Of a stretch of DNA of 64,000 nucleotides, positions 1 through 11,936 are shown piece by piece. The translations under genes were made by a program, and so were the position numbers. The first letter of the stretch is position 1. Each line of letters opens with the position of its first letter. The stretch comes from Acorus gramineus (lineage: Eukaryota > Streptophyta > Magnoliopsida > Acorales > Acoraceae). The stretch lies in assembly GCA_030737835.1 (NCBI GenBank), contig CM060857.1, positions 14,643,496-14,707,495 of the forward strand, given 5' to 3'. The notes beneath the pieces were generated by a model. The model saw only the letters and a list, made by a program, of their open reading frames with translations. It had not been told where the DNA came from and searched no databases.

Positions 1-534
1 TTTCATTATCTTATTTCTTTCTTGCGCATTGTAAATGTGAAAGACTTAACTACCACACATGCAATCACAATGAGTACCGATGCGTCACATGATCCAATCT
101 ATCTCACTACATAATAAATATTGTTAACCTTCGCAATTTTAGTAAATCACCTAGCTAGTTAACAAAAGTAAATTCCATCGCTGTGATTACTAAAATTAAG
201 CAATGGTTCTGAAATGTATTGTAATAAGAAATGTTAAAAAAATATTGTATTTGGTAATTCATGTAGTCATTTTTGTAGACTGAATATATTTTGACATTTT
301 TTAAAGTCATTGTGTGTGTGTGTGTGTTATATTGGTTTGTTCGAAGTATACACATGTCTCATAAAATACTTCTTTTCATAAAAAACAAAATGAAGTATAT
401 ATGTACTCATATAAATTAAATGAATGCATTTTATCCTTTCATAATACAGATTTAGTAGAGTATATAGCATATCCTGCATGCTTTGAGTGACTAATGACCG
501 CAGAAGTGTGTGATTACCACAGCTCTGCTTGAAT

Positions 535-648
535 TTTTATTTTATTTTATTTTTTTTAATTATCAACAAACAGGTGGGTAAGTCAGCGTCAGACTCGAAC
601 ACAAAATCTACCCTTAACATAGATAAATCATGAACCGTTGTGCTATGG
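535..648 (-). mobile_element. tRNA-derived SINE with target-site duplications
   Basis: Read on the minus strand, the unit starts with an A-box-like TAGCACAACGG. About 35 bases later comes a B-box-like GTGTTCGAGTC, and the unit ends in an A-rich tail (T-rich at 535-560 on the plus strand). It is flanked by direct repeats of 18 bases, at 517-534 (CCACAGCTCTGCTTGAAT) and 649-666 (CCACAACTATGCTTGAAT), which differ at two positions. This is the expected signature of a retroposed pol III transcript. The two mismatches suggest an old insertion. Confidence 0.75.
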
Positions 649-1219
649 CCACAACTATGCTTGAATGTTATAGAAGGGATCTCCTTGTGCATGAATATTT
701 AGTACCAACCTTTTTTTAGAGGGAATCCTTCCCATCTTCCAGTGAGTTGGCTCATATGGGGTAACATAATTCCAGTGTGGGTGGATGCACTAGCTGCTGT
801 TGATAACCACTCTTTTGGCCTCTTATTCAAATACAAAGTGATATTCCGCCCTCCATGGAAGAAGGATTTCAAAACAAAAAAAGAAAAAAAAGTTGTGACA
901 GTGCTGGGACCTATCTCTCGCATGCTCCATTATATGATCCAACCATTCATGTTCACTCGGAATCTAGAAAGACATATAGCATCCAGCGTGCACTCTCTTT
1001 CTTGCTTAATATATGTAAATCTTCCTTTTGTATTATTGAAATTTTCATTATCCCACATGTTTTGAGCCCTCTAAAGTTTCCATTAACATTGATGTCCAAG
1101 GAAATCCTCTCCATCTAGAACTCTCTCAAAAGTAATGTATTAAAAACTTATGTTAATTACAAGGGAAATTTAGAAATGACTTTTTATCAAGTTATCCAGT
1201 GTGGTACAACATAAAATAT

Positions 1220-1312
1220 TTTTATTGGTAAGTAAATAATAAGACTTGAACACAAGATCCCTTTAACTGAAAATTGTCAATCATTAAACGATATGAGTCC
1301 AGAGCCCATAAT
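1220..1312 (-). mobile_element. Degenerate SINE-like fragment
   Basis: On the minus strand this stretch has a B-box-like GTGTTCAAGTCTT, preceded by a tract resembling the body of the SINE at 535-648. No clear target duplication was found. Its assignment rests only on resemblance to that SINE. Confidence 0.35.
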
Positions 1313-2092
1313 ATATCGGAAGTAATGACCCTTTCGAAAAATTTAAATCTTAATTTTGAGAACTCTTTCAGCTCATTTTCATTATATTTTCTTAATCCAA
1401 CAACTCCTTCAGCTCCTCCACAACAGCTATTACATATACATCACCTCGCTTAACTTATCGGGATATTCTCTTCGAATACAAATGGATCCTATTTTAAAGT
1501 CTTCTATTTCAAGCTGATAAAGCAACCTTCGAGGTTAATATAAGCTTACGATTAAAGAAAAAAGAAAAAAGCATTGATGAAAATGATGCATCAAATAATA
1601 GAAAGAAGCCCCCCCAGTCCCTTAAAATTCAATATTGACAATTATTAATGTTAAGACCACCATGAGTTTTGCTTACATCCATTCATCTGAGGGGACCCTT
1701 TTTCACTTTTAATGGACAATAGGGATGCAAAGATCATTGAATATGCCATTTATTGTGTGCGTGTTATATTCCTAAATTGGTCCTAGACCAAGTCACGTAT
1801 GTTTTGCCCCCCACTCTTATTGTCAAGGAATATCTTCCATATGTCCATTATTAGATACTGAGACCCAACTATCAATAATGAGAGTTGTGGGGTTACAGAA
1901 TCTTCAGTTAATTCCATATTCATCAGCAGTTTAGTGTGTGAACCAACTGAATTGGTCAAGTGATCTATAAAACAAATCAAAATCGAAAGAAATCATTTAA
2001 TTCCGTTGCATATGCAGAAAGAATTATATAATCAAATTTTATAAATCGGATCAATAATTCCTATACCACACCTATGTTTACAATCCTTTTTA

Positions 2093-2328
2093 GGTCCCGT
2101 GTAGAAACGGATTTAGGGAGTTTTTGAATTTGTATGAAACTACTTTTCTTAAACCCGTTTTCAAATATAAAAAAAAAGTGCCCAAAAGCTGTAGACACAT
2201 TTATACAAAAAAGTGTTCAAAAACTAAGTTTTTCAGAATATGTGGAGACAGCTTTTTGTAAACTCAGTTTTAAACTCAACTTTTAGAAAAAAAAAAATTG
2301 ATTCTCTTGCTCGTTTTCAAACTGGGCC
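2093..2328. mobile_element. Tourist-like (PIF/Harbinger) MITE
   Basis: The element begins GGTCCCGTGTAGAAACG and ends CGTTTTCAAACTGGGCC, an imperfect terminal inverted repeat. It is bounded on both sides by TTA (2090-2092 and 2329-2331), the target duplication typical of PIF/Harbinger MITEs. It is 236 bp long with no coding capacity. The interior is rich in stretches such as AAAACTAAGTTTTTCAG. Confidence 0.65.
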
Positions 2329-3394
2329 TTAGACAAAATGACTATTGGACTGAAAAACTTCCTTAAATTTTAAGGTTTCAATGTAACACAAAATGCTTAC
2401 CTGAACACATATTTGACATGGGTATTACCATATTAGTATATACATACATATATTTTATCATACAAAGTGATTCAGGTTCATTTGAAAACACATTTGTAAT
2501 GAATTTTAAGTCGGAGAATCGAACCGCTTCATGACAGGTTTGATAGAAATATTCTCTTTTTATTAAGGGGTCCTGCGCCATCATTTTTTTAAACTGATGC
2601 AAAAATGATTCAACCAGTTAAAAAAAGTCCGTCTCACCTTTAGGTCAATTATTTTTTTTTGTAATTTTTTTAAGAAAGTGTGCTTCCTAGTAATTATATT
2701 TCATAAAGCTGTGGCTTTTTGACTGGCCGCTTTTCAAAATATATTTACAAATGTCCCCTTCAATACATCTCTTGAATAAGAATGGAATGGAATTTGGTAA
2801 CTAGTTTTCTCTTCCCTTAATGAGTTGAAATTTAAAATAATCATTTATGACTTTTATTTTAATAAAAACATTTATGGCTTTTATATTATCATTTTTTGGA
2901 GTATAAAGGAGTCCTAGATTAGTGATATTTCTTCTCGAATGGCATTTTGATTGATTGAAAAAGCAAATATTTATTGTGGAACATCATGGATCCAGGATCA
3001 ATTTTGGGGAGATGGGGTGGGTCTCATAAATAGTGCATCACGTCTACTCTGTCTCTCCACACTACGACTAACCTAAGTTAATTGGAGATTCCACTGTTGA
3101 GAATTTCGATCATTGAAGAATGAATTTGGAAGATCTTATAAAATATTCTCCAACTAATGCATAAAAAAAATGAAGAAAAGATTCCTAGTAAGTCGTTTTC
3201 ATGGATAACTTGACCAACAGTAGGGGATGATAGATTTGAACCACCTATTCCCTGATGACTAATGAGATCCTCTAAAATTTCAGAGAATATCTGTATAGAC
3301 CAGTAAAAATGTGCCACTCTAATTCATGGGAGGGTGGGAAAAATTGACACTATTAACATTGTTTTTATGCTCGCATTAAGGGTTGTGATCACAT

Positions 3395-4045
3395 ACGCAT
3401 TAACACACATTCGTCATTCAGTTTTTTATTCATATTTTATCTATATTTTATATATCTATGGTAAACTAAACAATAAAAACTTTATTACGTTTTTTAATGA
3501 GAATGATTAAAAATATAACTAAACAAAAAATCACTTATTCCTTATTTATATTAGAGTAGTCATTAACCTAAGAATTACTTAATTCTCTATCCAAACGAGA
3601 GCATGTTTTGATTCAATTCAAATAGGTGTACTAACCCCCTGTTTGGGGTGAGAAATAGACATATTCGCATCTGATAGATACAGGCTAGGATAGATGAATA
3701 AATGTGTAGAATAAATAATTTTGTTTGGTTATCTTTTTTTAGTTATTAAGATACCTAAAAGTGATATTTTTATTGATTGGTTCACTCAAATAAATTAAGA
3801 ATAAGTGGTAGATAGGATATGAATATGAGTTTATGATTTTTTAAATGAAAACTCTACATCTGCATAAACTGTTTGTGGTTGGGAATATGTGTGGTATGAT
3901 AGATATTTTGATATGCATGAGAGTGTTAAGTGAAATAATTATTTTAAACATATTAGAGTATTTTTATCATTCACATAGATACGTCCTAATAAGTAATTCC
4001 AACCCCCAAAATGGTTATCAACGGTTAAACTAATTTATTCAAGCA
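3395..4045. repeat. Degenerate MITE-like AT-rich segments
   Basis: Positions 3420-3600 carry, in reverse orientation, the same sequence body as the MITE at 63401-63855. It includes a run reading CAATAAAAACTTTATTA and ends in TATCCAAACGAGAG. A second MITE-like start, CCCCCTGTTTGGGGTG, lies at about 3637. Clear ends and target duplications were not resolved. Confidence 0.4.
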
Positions 4046-4229
4046 TAACTATCAGAGTTTTTTCTTGCAAGATAAACAATTTTTTTTTTTGTCTATTCCC
4101 TCTTATTCACGGATTATTCTGCACCTAAACATGGGTAAGGGATTTCATTTGTGGAAGACCAAATTTGCACACAAATTAGGAATAAAGTTATACGTGGATA
4201 TCGGAGGTAGATAGGAATAGTATGTGAGA

Positions 4230-5035
4230 TGGGATTGCCCATGGAATCTCATTGATTCACAAAGACTGACCAATCAACGGGCCCACGACGGGGTAGTGGC
4301 TATTTGGCCCAATGAGCCCAAAAGAAGGAAAGAAGTCGTTTGCCATGAGAAGTCCATGTAAGGCTGGTCAGACATCAGGTAAGATGATTGGCCGACCAAA
4401 CCAAGGGGGACCCACCTTTCGACCGACCAGAGTAGGACAACCAGATATAGTGACTCCGACTGTCCCAACGTAGCCCGACCACAGAGCCTGGCTTGACTGA
4501 GTGTGCCTATACGTCCAATTCACGAAGATAATGGAAACTGCAGAGAATATCCTCTGACATCGCAGCGGCGGGCGGCTGTCAGGAGATGGTTACGTTCCAT
4601 GATCATACGTGGTAGCCGATCCCGATGTCATCTGGACGATTCTGTCCGTACTCATGATAACCTCACTGCCAAGAGCAAGGTCGGCACGCCCTCTTCGAGT
4701 ATAAAAGTGAGAGACATCATCGTCTCCAAGAGAGAGGCAAGAACACACACTCTCACTCCTCTTGCAAAAACTTCCTAGACTCAAATAGGCTTTCACTAAC
4801 TATGATCACTGACTTGAGCATCAGAGGGGCGTTAGCCGGCACCACACTGGTGTGAGTTGTAGGTAACTGGAGTAGGAGACAGAATCAGGAGACTCGTCGG
4901 TGGAACTTTGATAGCCTCAAAGAGAAGCTGCATCCATTCCTTCTCGGATCCCATAATCAAAGCTCGGATCACTTCTAGGATCCGGCTAAGTGGAGGAAGA
5001 CCATAAATCACCCCCCACACCATGCTATCTGAAAA
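4230..5035 (+). mobile_element. GC-rich LTR fossil, Ty3/gypsy-like
   Basis: This block stands out by its much higher GC and CpG content than its flanks. It contains a TATA box in GAGTATAAAAGTGAG (about 4697-4711). Downstream comes a string of the style seen at the R/U5 boundary of plant Ty3/gypsy LTRs: CACTGACTTGAGCATC, then GCCGGCACCACACTGGTG (about 4808-4856). No gag or pol sequence accompanies it, so it is a solo or truncated LTR. The exact ends and a target duplication were not resolved. The family call is by resemblance only. Confidence 0.5.
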
Positions 5036-6824
5036 TCAAGTTATGTTTTTGTTTTGTTTTTTTGAAGATTGATGTCCCTTTGGTTTGATCCTAGCTAGAA
5101 CTTCTTTTAGGGAGAGGGATTGCTAGCCGACTTACTCAAAGCTAAGTTCGCAAGTTATGTATTTGTTATTTGATAGGTTTAGACGTAGATCACGATTTTA
5201 TAACATTTATGTGAGTTCATGGCTTATGACTTAAGATCTTATTTGGTCTGGATTTGAAATTGAATTGGATAAGCAATATAGGTTTTGTAGATGGAATGGA
5301 AAACGTATGAGACGACTGAGATCAGAAACAAAATATTTGTACTTGGCATAAAAGGAAAATAATAAAAGCAGCGAAAAACAGTTCTCATGGGATGGATTCA
5401 ACATAAATGCACCTATGCAAAAGTATTATACTGCAACCCAATCAGCATATGCATGTACAGATAAAGTGTGATACATGTACCTAGTAAACATATATATTTT
5501 CTGTATTAAGGTGTGTATATTGCATTTCATGTGTGTGTTTTAGTTATTATAGAATTGCCTCTATCACTAAATGCCAACCCATACACAACAGTGTATATGT
5601 ATATATTAACTGTTGAAGAGAGTACCGTCATCCGTATAGTGTACAACGTTTTCCAAATGAGGATCCAGCCAGTGGTAGCTCAAGGAATTTTTATAAATAG
5701 AGTCATTTAAAAAAATAAATTCCACAAAATTTTTAAAAAAATCTATTCTTATCATATATATATAAAAAACATAATTTTTTTTTAAAAATAGAACAATTTA
5801 TATTAATAAAAAGTAAAGTATCAAATAAAGGAGATAAAAGATTTTCAATATATAAATTTTTATAATTTAAAGATTTTAAATATAAAATTTAGACTAGGCA
5901 TAGTCATTTGATAGGCTGGTGGGGTTGGGTTGTCATATTTTAAAAAAGTGACAATATAAATTTGAATTTTTTTTTTTTTTTTAATATGATGAGATCAATC
6001 CATCCCCCATATTATATTATATGTTGGGCCACCCTGCATCCAGCTTAAAAATATCCCAATTAACATCTAGAATCTTCTCTCTAATTATTTTCTTAGGTAA
6101 TAGGTGCTCAAAACTTCAATGCCCAGTATGAATATTAAATGGATTGGGCCAAAAAAAACCGGGTAAGAACTGGTCTTCTCCAAAAGTCCCCGTTTTCTCA
6201 CTACCAAATTCTTCAAGAAAAACTAATATATCTTTTTTAGCAAGACATGTATTTTTATAAAAATAAAATATATACTCAAATATATTATATGAACTTATTT
6301 ATCGAGTATGTAAAAAAAAATTTCTAACGAGATTTGAAAACATTACGGTAGCAAGACCAACGTTGTCAGTGCCTCTTCTATATATATACACATATAATAC
6401 CTATATTATTATAATATTGTTGGTTAATCAATTCACGTCATTTGTTCTAATATGGGTTACTTATTGACAATTATTGGCTATGTCAAACATAATTCATATT
6501 CGTGTTAACTGTTTCAATTGGGAAATCTTATTGTTTTGAATAAACAAGTAAATAAGTGGCCCATATATAACACTTAATTTACATGAATAACTACATCTAT
6601 TATGCTTGTCTAAAACTAATAATATGCTTACTGGATAATTGTGTAGCTGATAAGGGGAAAAAATTAAAACAAAAGAATCCATGCCTGAAGGTCTGAGTGG
6701 ATTATGGCTTGGACTCTTTAGTAGCCAATTGAGGATGTACTGTCAAATCCGCGTAGTAGAGCTTCTAATAAACAGGTTGTATTCCTATTTGTACAGTTAT
6801 CATATATCTTTTTAGTAGGGATTG

Positions 6825-6930
6825 TTTTGATTTTTAATTTTTTCTTGATTAGCAAGAGTAGCACTCAAACCCAAGACCCCTAAATAAAAAGGGGTATCTC
6901 TGCTAACATGTTAAGAAGTGGTTTAGTTAA
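6825..6930 (-). mobile_element. Likely SINE fragment
   Basis: On the minus strand a possible A box (CATGTTAGCAGAGATACC) is followed by a B-box-like TTGGGTTTGAGTGCT and then an A-rich tail. The arrangement matches the SINE at 535-648. No confident target duplication was seen. Confidence 0.4.
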
Positions 6931-7502
6931 ACATATCTTTGTTACTTAAAAAAAAAAAAAAACTATTATATGCACATACATTTATCAGACAAGCATGTCA
7001 GGTTGGGATTCAAACAAAACATGTGGCTTGGACCCATAAACGGTCGCTGAATTTTCAAATCATGATTTCTGATTTTTCCATGGAAGATGATTGTCGTGGC
7101 ATACATTACCAGAAATTCAGCAAAAAGCATGGTCCTAGGATTACATGGGATAAAAAGGAACCAAAGTAAATTTGGTCCAACTAGTTTTTCTATAACTTTA
7201 TATCTAGTTTTTTAAAAAAGTTAATATTTAAACCGGTTTCTAAACATATAGAGAGAGAGAGAGAGAGATCATAGCCACACTGTATTGCACTGTGACTCTC
7301 TCCAACCTTTTCTGATGGTGGCATTGGCTTTTCCTCCATTGCCATCCCACAAAAGTAAAAAAAATATTGCAAAGACAAAAAAAGTAGGCAATCATCAACA
7401 AAGCTACAAAAACAATGAAACAAAGCATCACAAACAAACAGCCCATCATAAGATCACCAAAAGAAGGTAAAGCAACCCCTCTCCCCCTCCCCTGCATCAT
7501 CC

Positions 7503-7560
7503 ATGGACAACCCCTACAGTCCCTCCCCCTTCGAATTGGCTTCTTTTTATCAAAACATGG

Positions 7561-7600
<40 letters not shown>

Positions 7601-7866
7601 CCCCAAAATTAGATTTTGTAATGTGGGTCTTAATGAAAAACCTCTCGAACATGTAAAACAGGGGTTGGAGGAGCTGAAACAGGAACTGATGCATTCGACA
7701 GTGGACCTCGAAATGACAAGAATTACAGCCCAAGAAGAGCTTTCAAGAATGGAAGAGATGGAAATTCAGATCAAACAAGTCCTCGACAACGTCGCCCGAG
7801 AGCGGGACGAGGCGAGGGAGAGCTCCAATGCCCTCCTCCACCACCTCCTCTGCCTCACCGAGAACC

Positions 7867-7899
<33 letters not shown>

Positions 7900-8174
7900 C
7901 AGAGAGTGAGGAGAGCAGTGTATCATCGCCACAACAACAACAACAACAACAACAGCCGCCAGTGATGAAGGAGGCTTTGGACTTGCCGGAGAAGGGGAGG
8001 TTGTTGGAAGCCGTGATGAAGGCGGGGCCGCTCCTTCAGACGCTGATGCTGGCGGGACCGCTGCCGACGTGGCAGGTCCCGCCGCCGCCTCTTCAGGGGT
8101 TTGAGATCCCACCTGTTAATATTGACTGCGGCGGCGGCGGCGACCTGCAGAAGGAGTGTAACAGGGGAGAATGA
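7503..8174 (+). CDS. DUF1635 family protein
   Basis: Two exons are inferred: 7503-7559 (19 codons from ATG, ending ...FYQNM) and 7662-8174, giving about 189 residues. The frame of exon 2 stays open upstream to 7599 but has no usable ATG, so the upstream ATG and a 102-base GT-AG intron (7560-7661, phase 0) are preferred. The joined N-terminus reads ELASFYQNM-GLEELKQEL, which fits DUF1635 proteins. A predicted coiled coil (about residues 20-75, with RERDEARE) is followed by two polyglutamine tracts of about 11 and 8 Gln. The conserved C-terminal block has MKAGPLLQTLMLAGPLP and GFEIPPVNI. The function of the family is not established and no partner is evident. The intron is mostly a TC microsatellite, and a palindromic MITE begins about 16 bases after the stop. 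Confidence 0.8.
7564..7593 (+). repeat. TC microsatellite inside DUF1635 intron
   Basis: An almost pure CT dinucleotide run occupies about 30 of the 102 bases of the inferred intron, directly after the donor ATG|GTACCT. It supplies pyrimidine tract, but length change here would alter a very short intron. Confidence 0.85.
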
Positions 8175-8190
8175 CTCGTCTTGAGGAGTC

Positions 8191-8376
8191 CGGATCTAAT
8201 AAGGTCTGTTACCATCAGTCACAACCATGAATTGAACTACGCAGCTTATGAATCGAACTACGCAGAAAGTGATATTGTACTCAATAATTGATTGTTCAGT
8301 TCGAGTTTATAGGTTGTATAATTCGATTTATAGAGTGTGTGATTCGATATTGATAGTACCAAACTTGTTCGGATCT
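8191..8376. mobile_element. Palindromic MITE in the DUF1635 3' region
   Basis: The left end reads CGGATCTAATAAGGTCTG. The right end, read in reverse complement, gives GATCCGAACAAGTTTGG. Between them are several copies of a motif like AATTGAACTACGC in both orientations. Two relatives lie at about 17590-17740 and 55661-55870, so this is a dispersed family with inverted ends. It begins about 16 bases after the stop codon at 8172-8174 and so probably forms part of the 3' UTR. Target duplications were not resolved. Confidence 0.55.
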
Positions 8377-9240
8377 CAACTCACTTACGAGGTCTGTCTT
8401 GTCTTGCCTTGTTTTTCAGGGGTACGTGAATTGTTTATATTGGTGATTATGGGTGTTTGATATATGGGTTTAATGGATCCTAATGTTGGTAATACGTCGA
8501 ACCCAGATTTATTTGGGTCCATTTTGGCTTGATTTTGTTGTTTTATTGCTAGAGGGTTGATTGATGTTGAATTATCTGGACAGACATGGAGAGAAATTAT
8601 TGCAGCATGTTCGATTCCAAATGTTATCAAAATAAAGTATTGATGAGAATCTCTCATTATAGTATTTTACTATTCTTAACAAATTTTTCTATTTAGAGTT
8701 GCATCAATCACATTTTATTGTTGAAATTTAAATTTATGATTTTTAAAATCTTATTTAGTACTTTTAAGATTTGCATTAAGTTGTTTTTTTTTATAGTAGT
8801 TTTAATAATTATCTTTCATATTTTTTAATAAAAATAATGATGACAAGACTTTACCACTCTTGGAGAAAAAAATATTTGTCTTTTACCATTTTTATAATCT
8901 TGTATTTAGTGGCATAAAATATGTTTTAACAAGTATATTTTAATAGTATGTTTAATGAATAAGTTGTAATATTTGTGGCGTATAAAAAAAAAGTAAATCA
9001 ATAAAAATTATTTTCTTTTGTCAGTCATTTATATATCATCTGATCTTCATGTAAACGAGATCATACTATTGTCTCACATTATTTTATTATGTTAAAGGCC
9101 ACTTATATGATTGAAACACTGAAATGTTTTTTATAACTTTGATTCATAGCTTGATATTTTATACTAAAAAAGCGAGAAAAGCAAAAATATGTTTGGATTC
9201 GTAATTAATTTTTTTTTCTGTTTTTAAGCTCATAATTAGC

Positions 9241-9755
9241 TAGGGCTGGTAAACGAGCCGAGCAGCTCGGGCTCGGCTCGGGCTTGGCTCGGTTAAAGCT
9301 CGCTCAGGCTCGTTCGATTAGACAAACGAGCCGAGCTTGAACAATTTTTAAAGCTCGGTTTGTAAACGAGCCAAGCCCGAGCCGAGCCCGAGCCTAGACG
9401 AGCTCGTTTACTTAACTGAAAAAAGGTTAACGAGCCGAGCCCGAGCCTGAACTTATGTTACTTTCACATGTATAAAGTGTTGTGATTTATGAAATGTGAC
9501 TTCTTAAATGCTAAACAAGATTTTTTTTAGCTAAACGAGCCCGAGCCGAGCCTTGATTCGAGCTTCAGCTTGGCTTGTTTAACAAACGAGCCGAGCCGAG
9601 CTTTAACCGAGCTTTTCACGAGCCCAACGAGCCGAGCTTGAACACAAAATGAAGCTCGTTCTCGAGCCGAGCCGAGCCCGAGCAGAGCCTGATACTAAAC
9701 GAGCCGAGCCTGAGCAGGTCAAAGCTCGGCTCGTTCGGCTCGTTTACCACCCCTA
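9241..9755. mobile_element. Non-autonomous hAT-type element, GAGCCGAGC-rich
   Basis: The termini are TAGGGCTGGTAAACGAGCC (left) and, in reverse complement, TAGGGGTGGTAAACGAGCC (right). They are flanked by a perfect 8-bp target duplication TAATTAGC at 9233-9240 and 9756-9763. Eight-base duplications and TAGGG-type ends fit hAT transposons. Both halves consist of many short repeats of GAGCCGAGC and its complement around an AT-rich core (about 9450-9530). There is no transposase. The intact duplication suggests a fairly recent insertion. Confidence 0.85.
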
Positions 9756-11666
9756 TAATTAGCTGATGGGAGCATATTAGCATATACATTCATTGCGGGA
9801 GGTTCTAAGTGGGGAAAAAAAAAACAGATGTACCTTTATTCATACATATAATGGGCAAGTCTATGCCCACCCCCTTAAAGGCAAATCCCACCAACAAACT
9901 TATCCCACTAACCATCCATTTTGTTACTTCTTAAATCACCACCATATATATATTCATCCCTACCACAATCCATCAATGTAAACATGTTTTTTTTTTTTTT
10001 TTTGTGGTGTTTCGAGTCTTTGAAACCAGCTGATCTGTTAATATATCAAAGACAAATATGGAACTTGATTATTTTATTTCATTCGACATTCTTATCACAT
10101 GATTCTATATGTCAAATCCTGAGAAATTATGGAAAGCTGGGTTTTGTGGAATTATTTGTGTAAGAAAGTAACAGTGATGGTTTTGTGAGTTGATATGATA
10201 TGGATGGTGTCAACTTCAGACATTGGATACAAGGGCTCAAAAAACAATTCATTCTTGAATGTTTGGGTTTATATGGATGTGAGAATTTTGTTGGAATGTA
10301 AAATTTCTTGGAAAGTCTGGCCAGGCCATTTGGGAATAACAGATCTCTGTTTGATGGGTGCACACATTATACCTTGAGCACTCAATGTGTTTTATAGTGC
10401 TATATTTGTTGTTCATGGCTTGAAATGAAATTTCAGAGGGAATTATATGATTTTTCCCTTTCATGTAAAGTCTCTCGTTCTTAATATCAATGTAAGCAAA
10501 GTTACAATCCGAAAAGTCATGTTTTTTTTTTTTGTAAATATCAAAGTAATGTGAATATGAGCTTATCATTTGTTGCTTGAATTTGTGTGTTGGTGGGTAA
10601 ACTTTGTGAATATAAATGTTAGAGGATGTGTGAATGGGAGGTTTGTCAACCATAGTAAGTTTCCCAACCAAAAAAGGAATAAAAAGTGCTTTCAACTACT
10701 ATTTGACACATGCAGGGCGAGGGCACTTATCTAGTTCGACGGGTGCTTTGTCGTCTAAACCAAAAAAAGTTGACTGAAAGTATGTCAAACAAATATTTAT
10801 CTTCGTCCATTATGTGAGGCTTATTGACGGTGCTATTGTCGGGTAGGATAACCCCGTTCCACGGGGGGTGTTTATCATCCCGATCAATAGTACACGACAG
10901 AAGGTGTGTCGAGTAAGATATTTATAAAAAAGGAAAATGATTGTATATATATTTTTTTATTATGTGGTGGGGAAGGAAATTTTGAAAAACTAAGTTGGTG
11001 GGATAGGTGAGTTGGTGGGGTTAATGACCAAAAACAAAAATAGAAAATGTGATTTTGATTTTTTTTTTGGGTTGGGGGATTAGCAACCAGCCGGGTGGGG
11101 ATAGATCTGCCCATAAAATGCCCAAAATAATTTGTTCAATTTGTCAAGCCACGTGTTATGTTCCATGTGTGAGGATAGGTAGGCATGTGATGGAGTGTGA
11201 CATTAGGATTTTTCTTTTTATCATTCTAAATCAAGTTGTTTCCCATAACCATGGTTGACCAGGGGTCATAAAATCAATGAAAAAAATACCCGTTAGAAAA
11301 AGCACGATAAACCATGTGCCATGTTATCTATCATTCACTACCTATCGTACGAAACCGTGTGATGAGGGACTCCCAATATTAACAACTCCCACCAAGTCCA
11401 ATCCCCATCATCATTATTTAAATATGTTTTTAATTTTTAAAAAAAATTAATTAGAGGTCTACAAAAACACTTATGGAATAACAATAGATTTCTAAACTCT
11501 TCAGTTAGTGGTGGTATTATGTTTAGATCCTTCTATCCAACTTCCATCCAATCTAATTTTTTTATTCCTTTTTTACCCCCAACTCTCTATGTTTTTCGCT
11601 TTCTCCCGTAACCTTTCCCTTTCTCCCACGAACAAATGAAAATGTAAAACCACCTCCACCAGCGCA

Positions 11667-11720
11667 CCCCCCCCCCCCCCCCAGCTGCGCCCCCCTCCAA
11701 CAACCCTCCCCCCCCCCCCC
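11667..11720 (+). repeat. Paired poly-C runs
   Basis: A run of 16 C (11667-11682) and one of 13 C (11708-11720) lie 25 bases apart in a CT-rich arm of the surrounding element. On the minus strand these are G-runs able to form quadruplexes. Their lengths are likely to be unreliable in any assembly. Confidence 0.9.
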
Positions 11721-11936
11721 TACCAACCCTCCACCAGCAGATCTCGCTTCCATCAGCGCCCCCAATTACGTCCCCTGATCTCTCCCGATCTCCTCCCATT
11801 GGAGCCCGACCGTCTCCCGCGACCCCATCGCCGCCCACACCCCCTCTTGCTACCCATCTACGACCTCGACCCCGACCCCTCCCGCGACCCTGTCCTAGAT
11901 CCCAACCTCCCCTGAGTCCCGATCTCGCTCACCGAT

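Larger units (their letters stand above)
1..7502. other. Gene-free repeat-rich left flank
   Basis: I see no supportable gene here. Open frames are short, many lack ATG starts, and none resembles a known family. The stretch holds a SINE with target duplications (535-648), a Tourist-like MITE (2093-2328), degenerate MITE-like segments (about 3395-4045), a GC-rich LTR-like fossil (about 4230-5035), a likely SINE (about 6825-6930) and AT-rich low-complexity DNA. A GA run at 7249-7268 precedes the first gene. Confidence 0.7.

Noticed and set aside
699-1118. Overlapping frames of 74-107 codons on both strands
   Set aside because: None has a recognisable motif, conserved-looking codon bias or splice context; treated as chance.
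7855-8112. Minus-strand frame with poly-Val runs
   Set aside because: It is the antisense of the CAA repeats that encode polyglutamine in the DUF1635 gene.
10249-10695. Open frame of 148 codons on the minus strand
   Set aside because: Its composition is rich in Ile, Lys, His and Asn as expected from AT-rich non-coding DNA; no motif or homolog recognised and no splice context.
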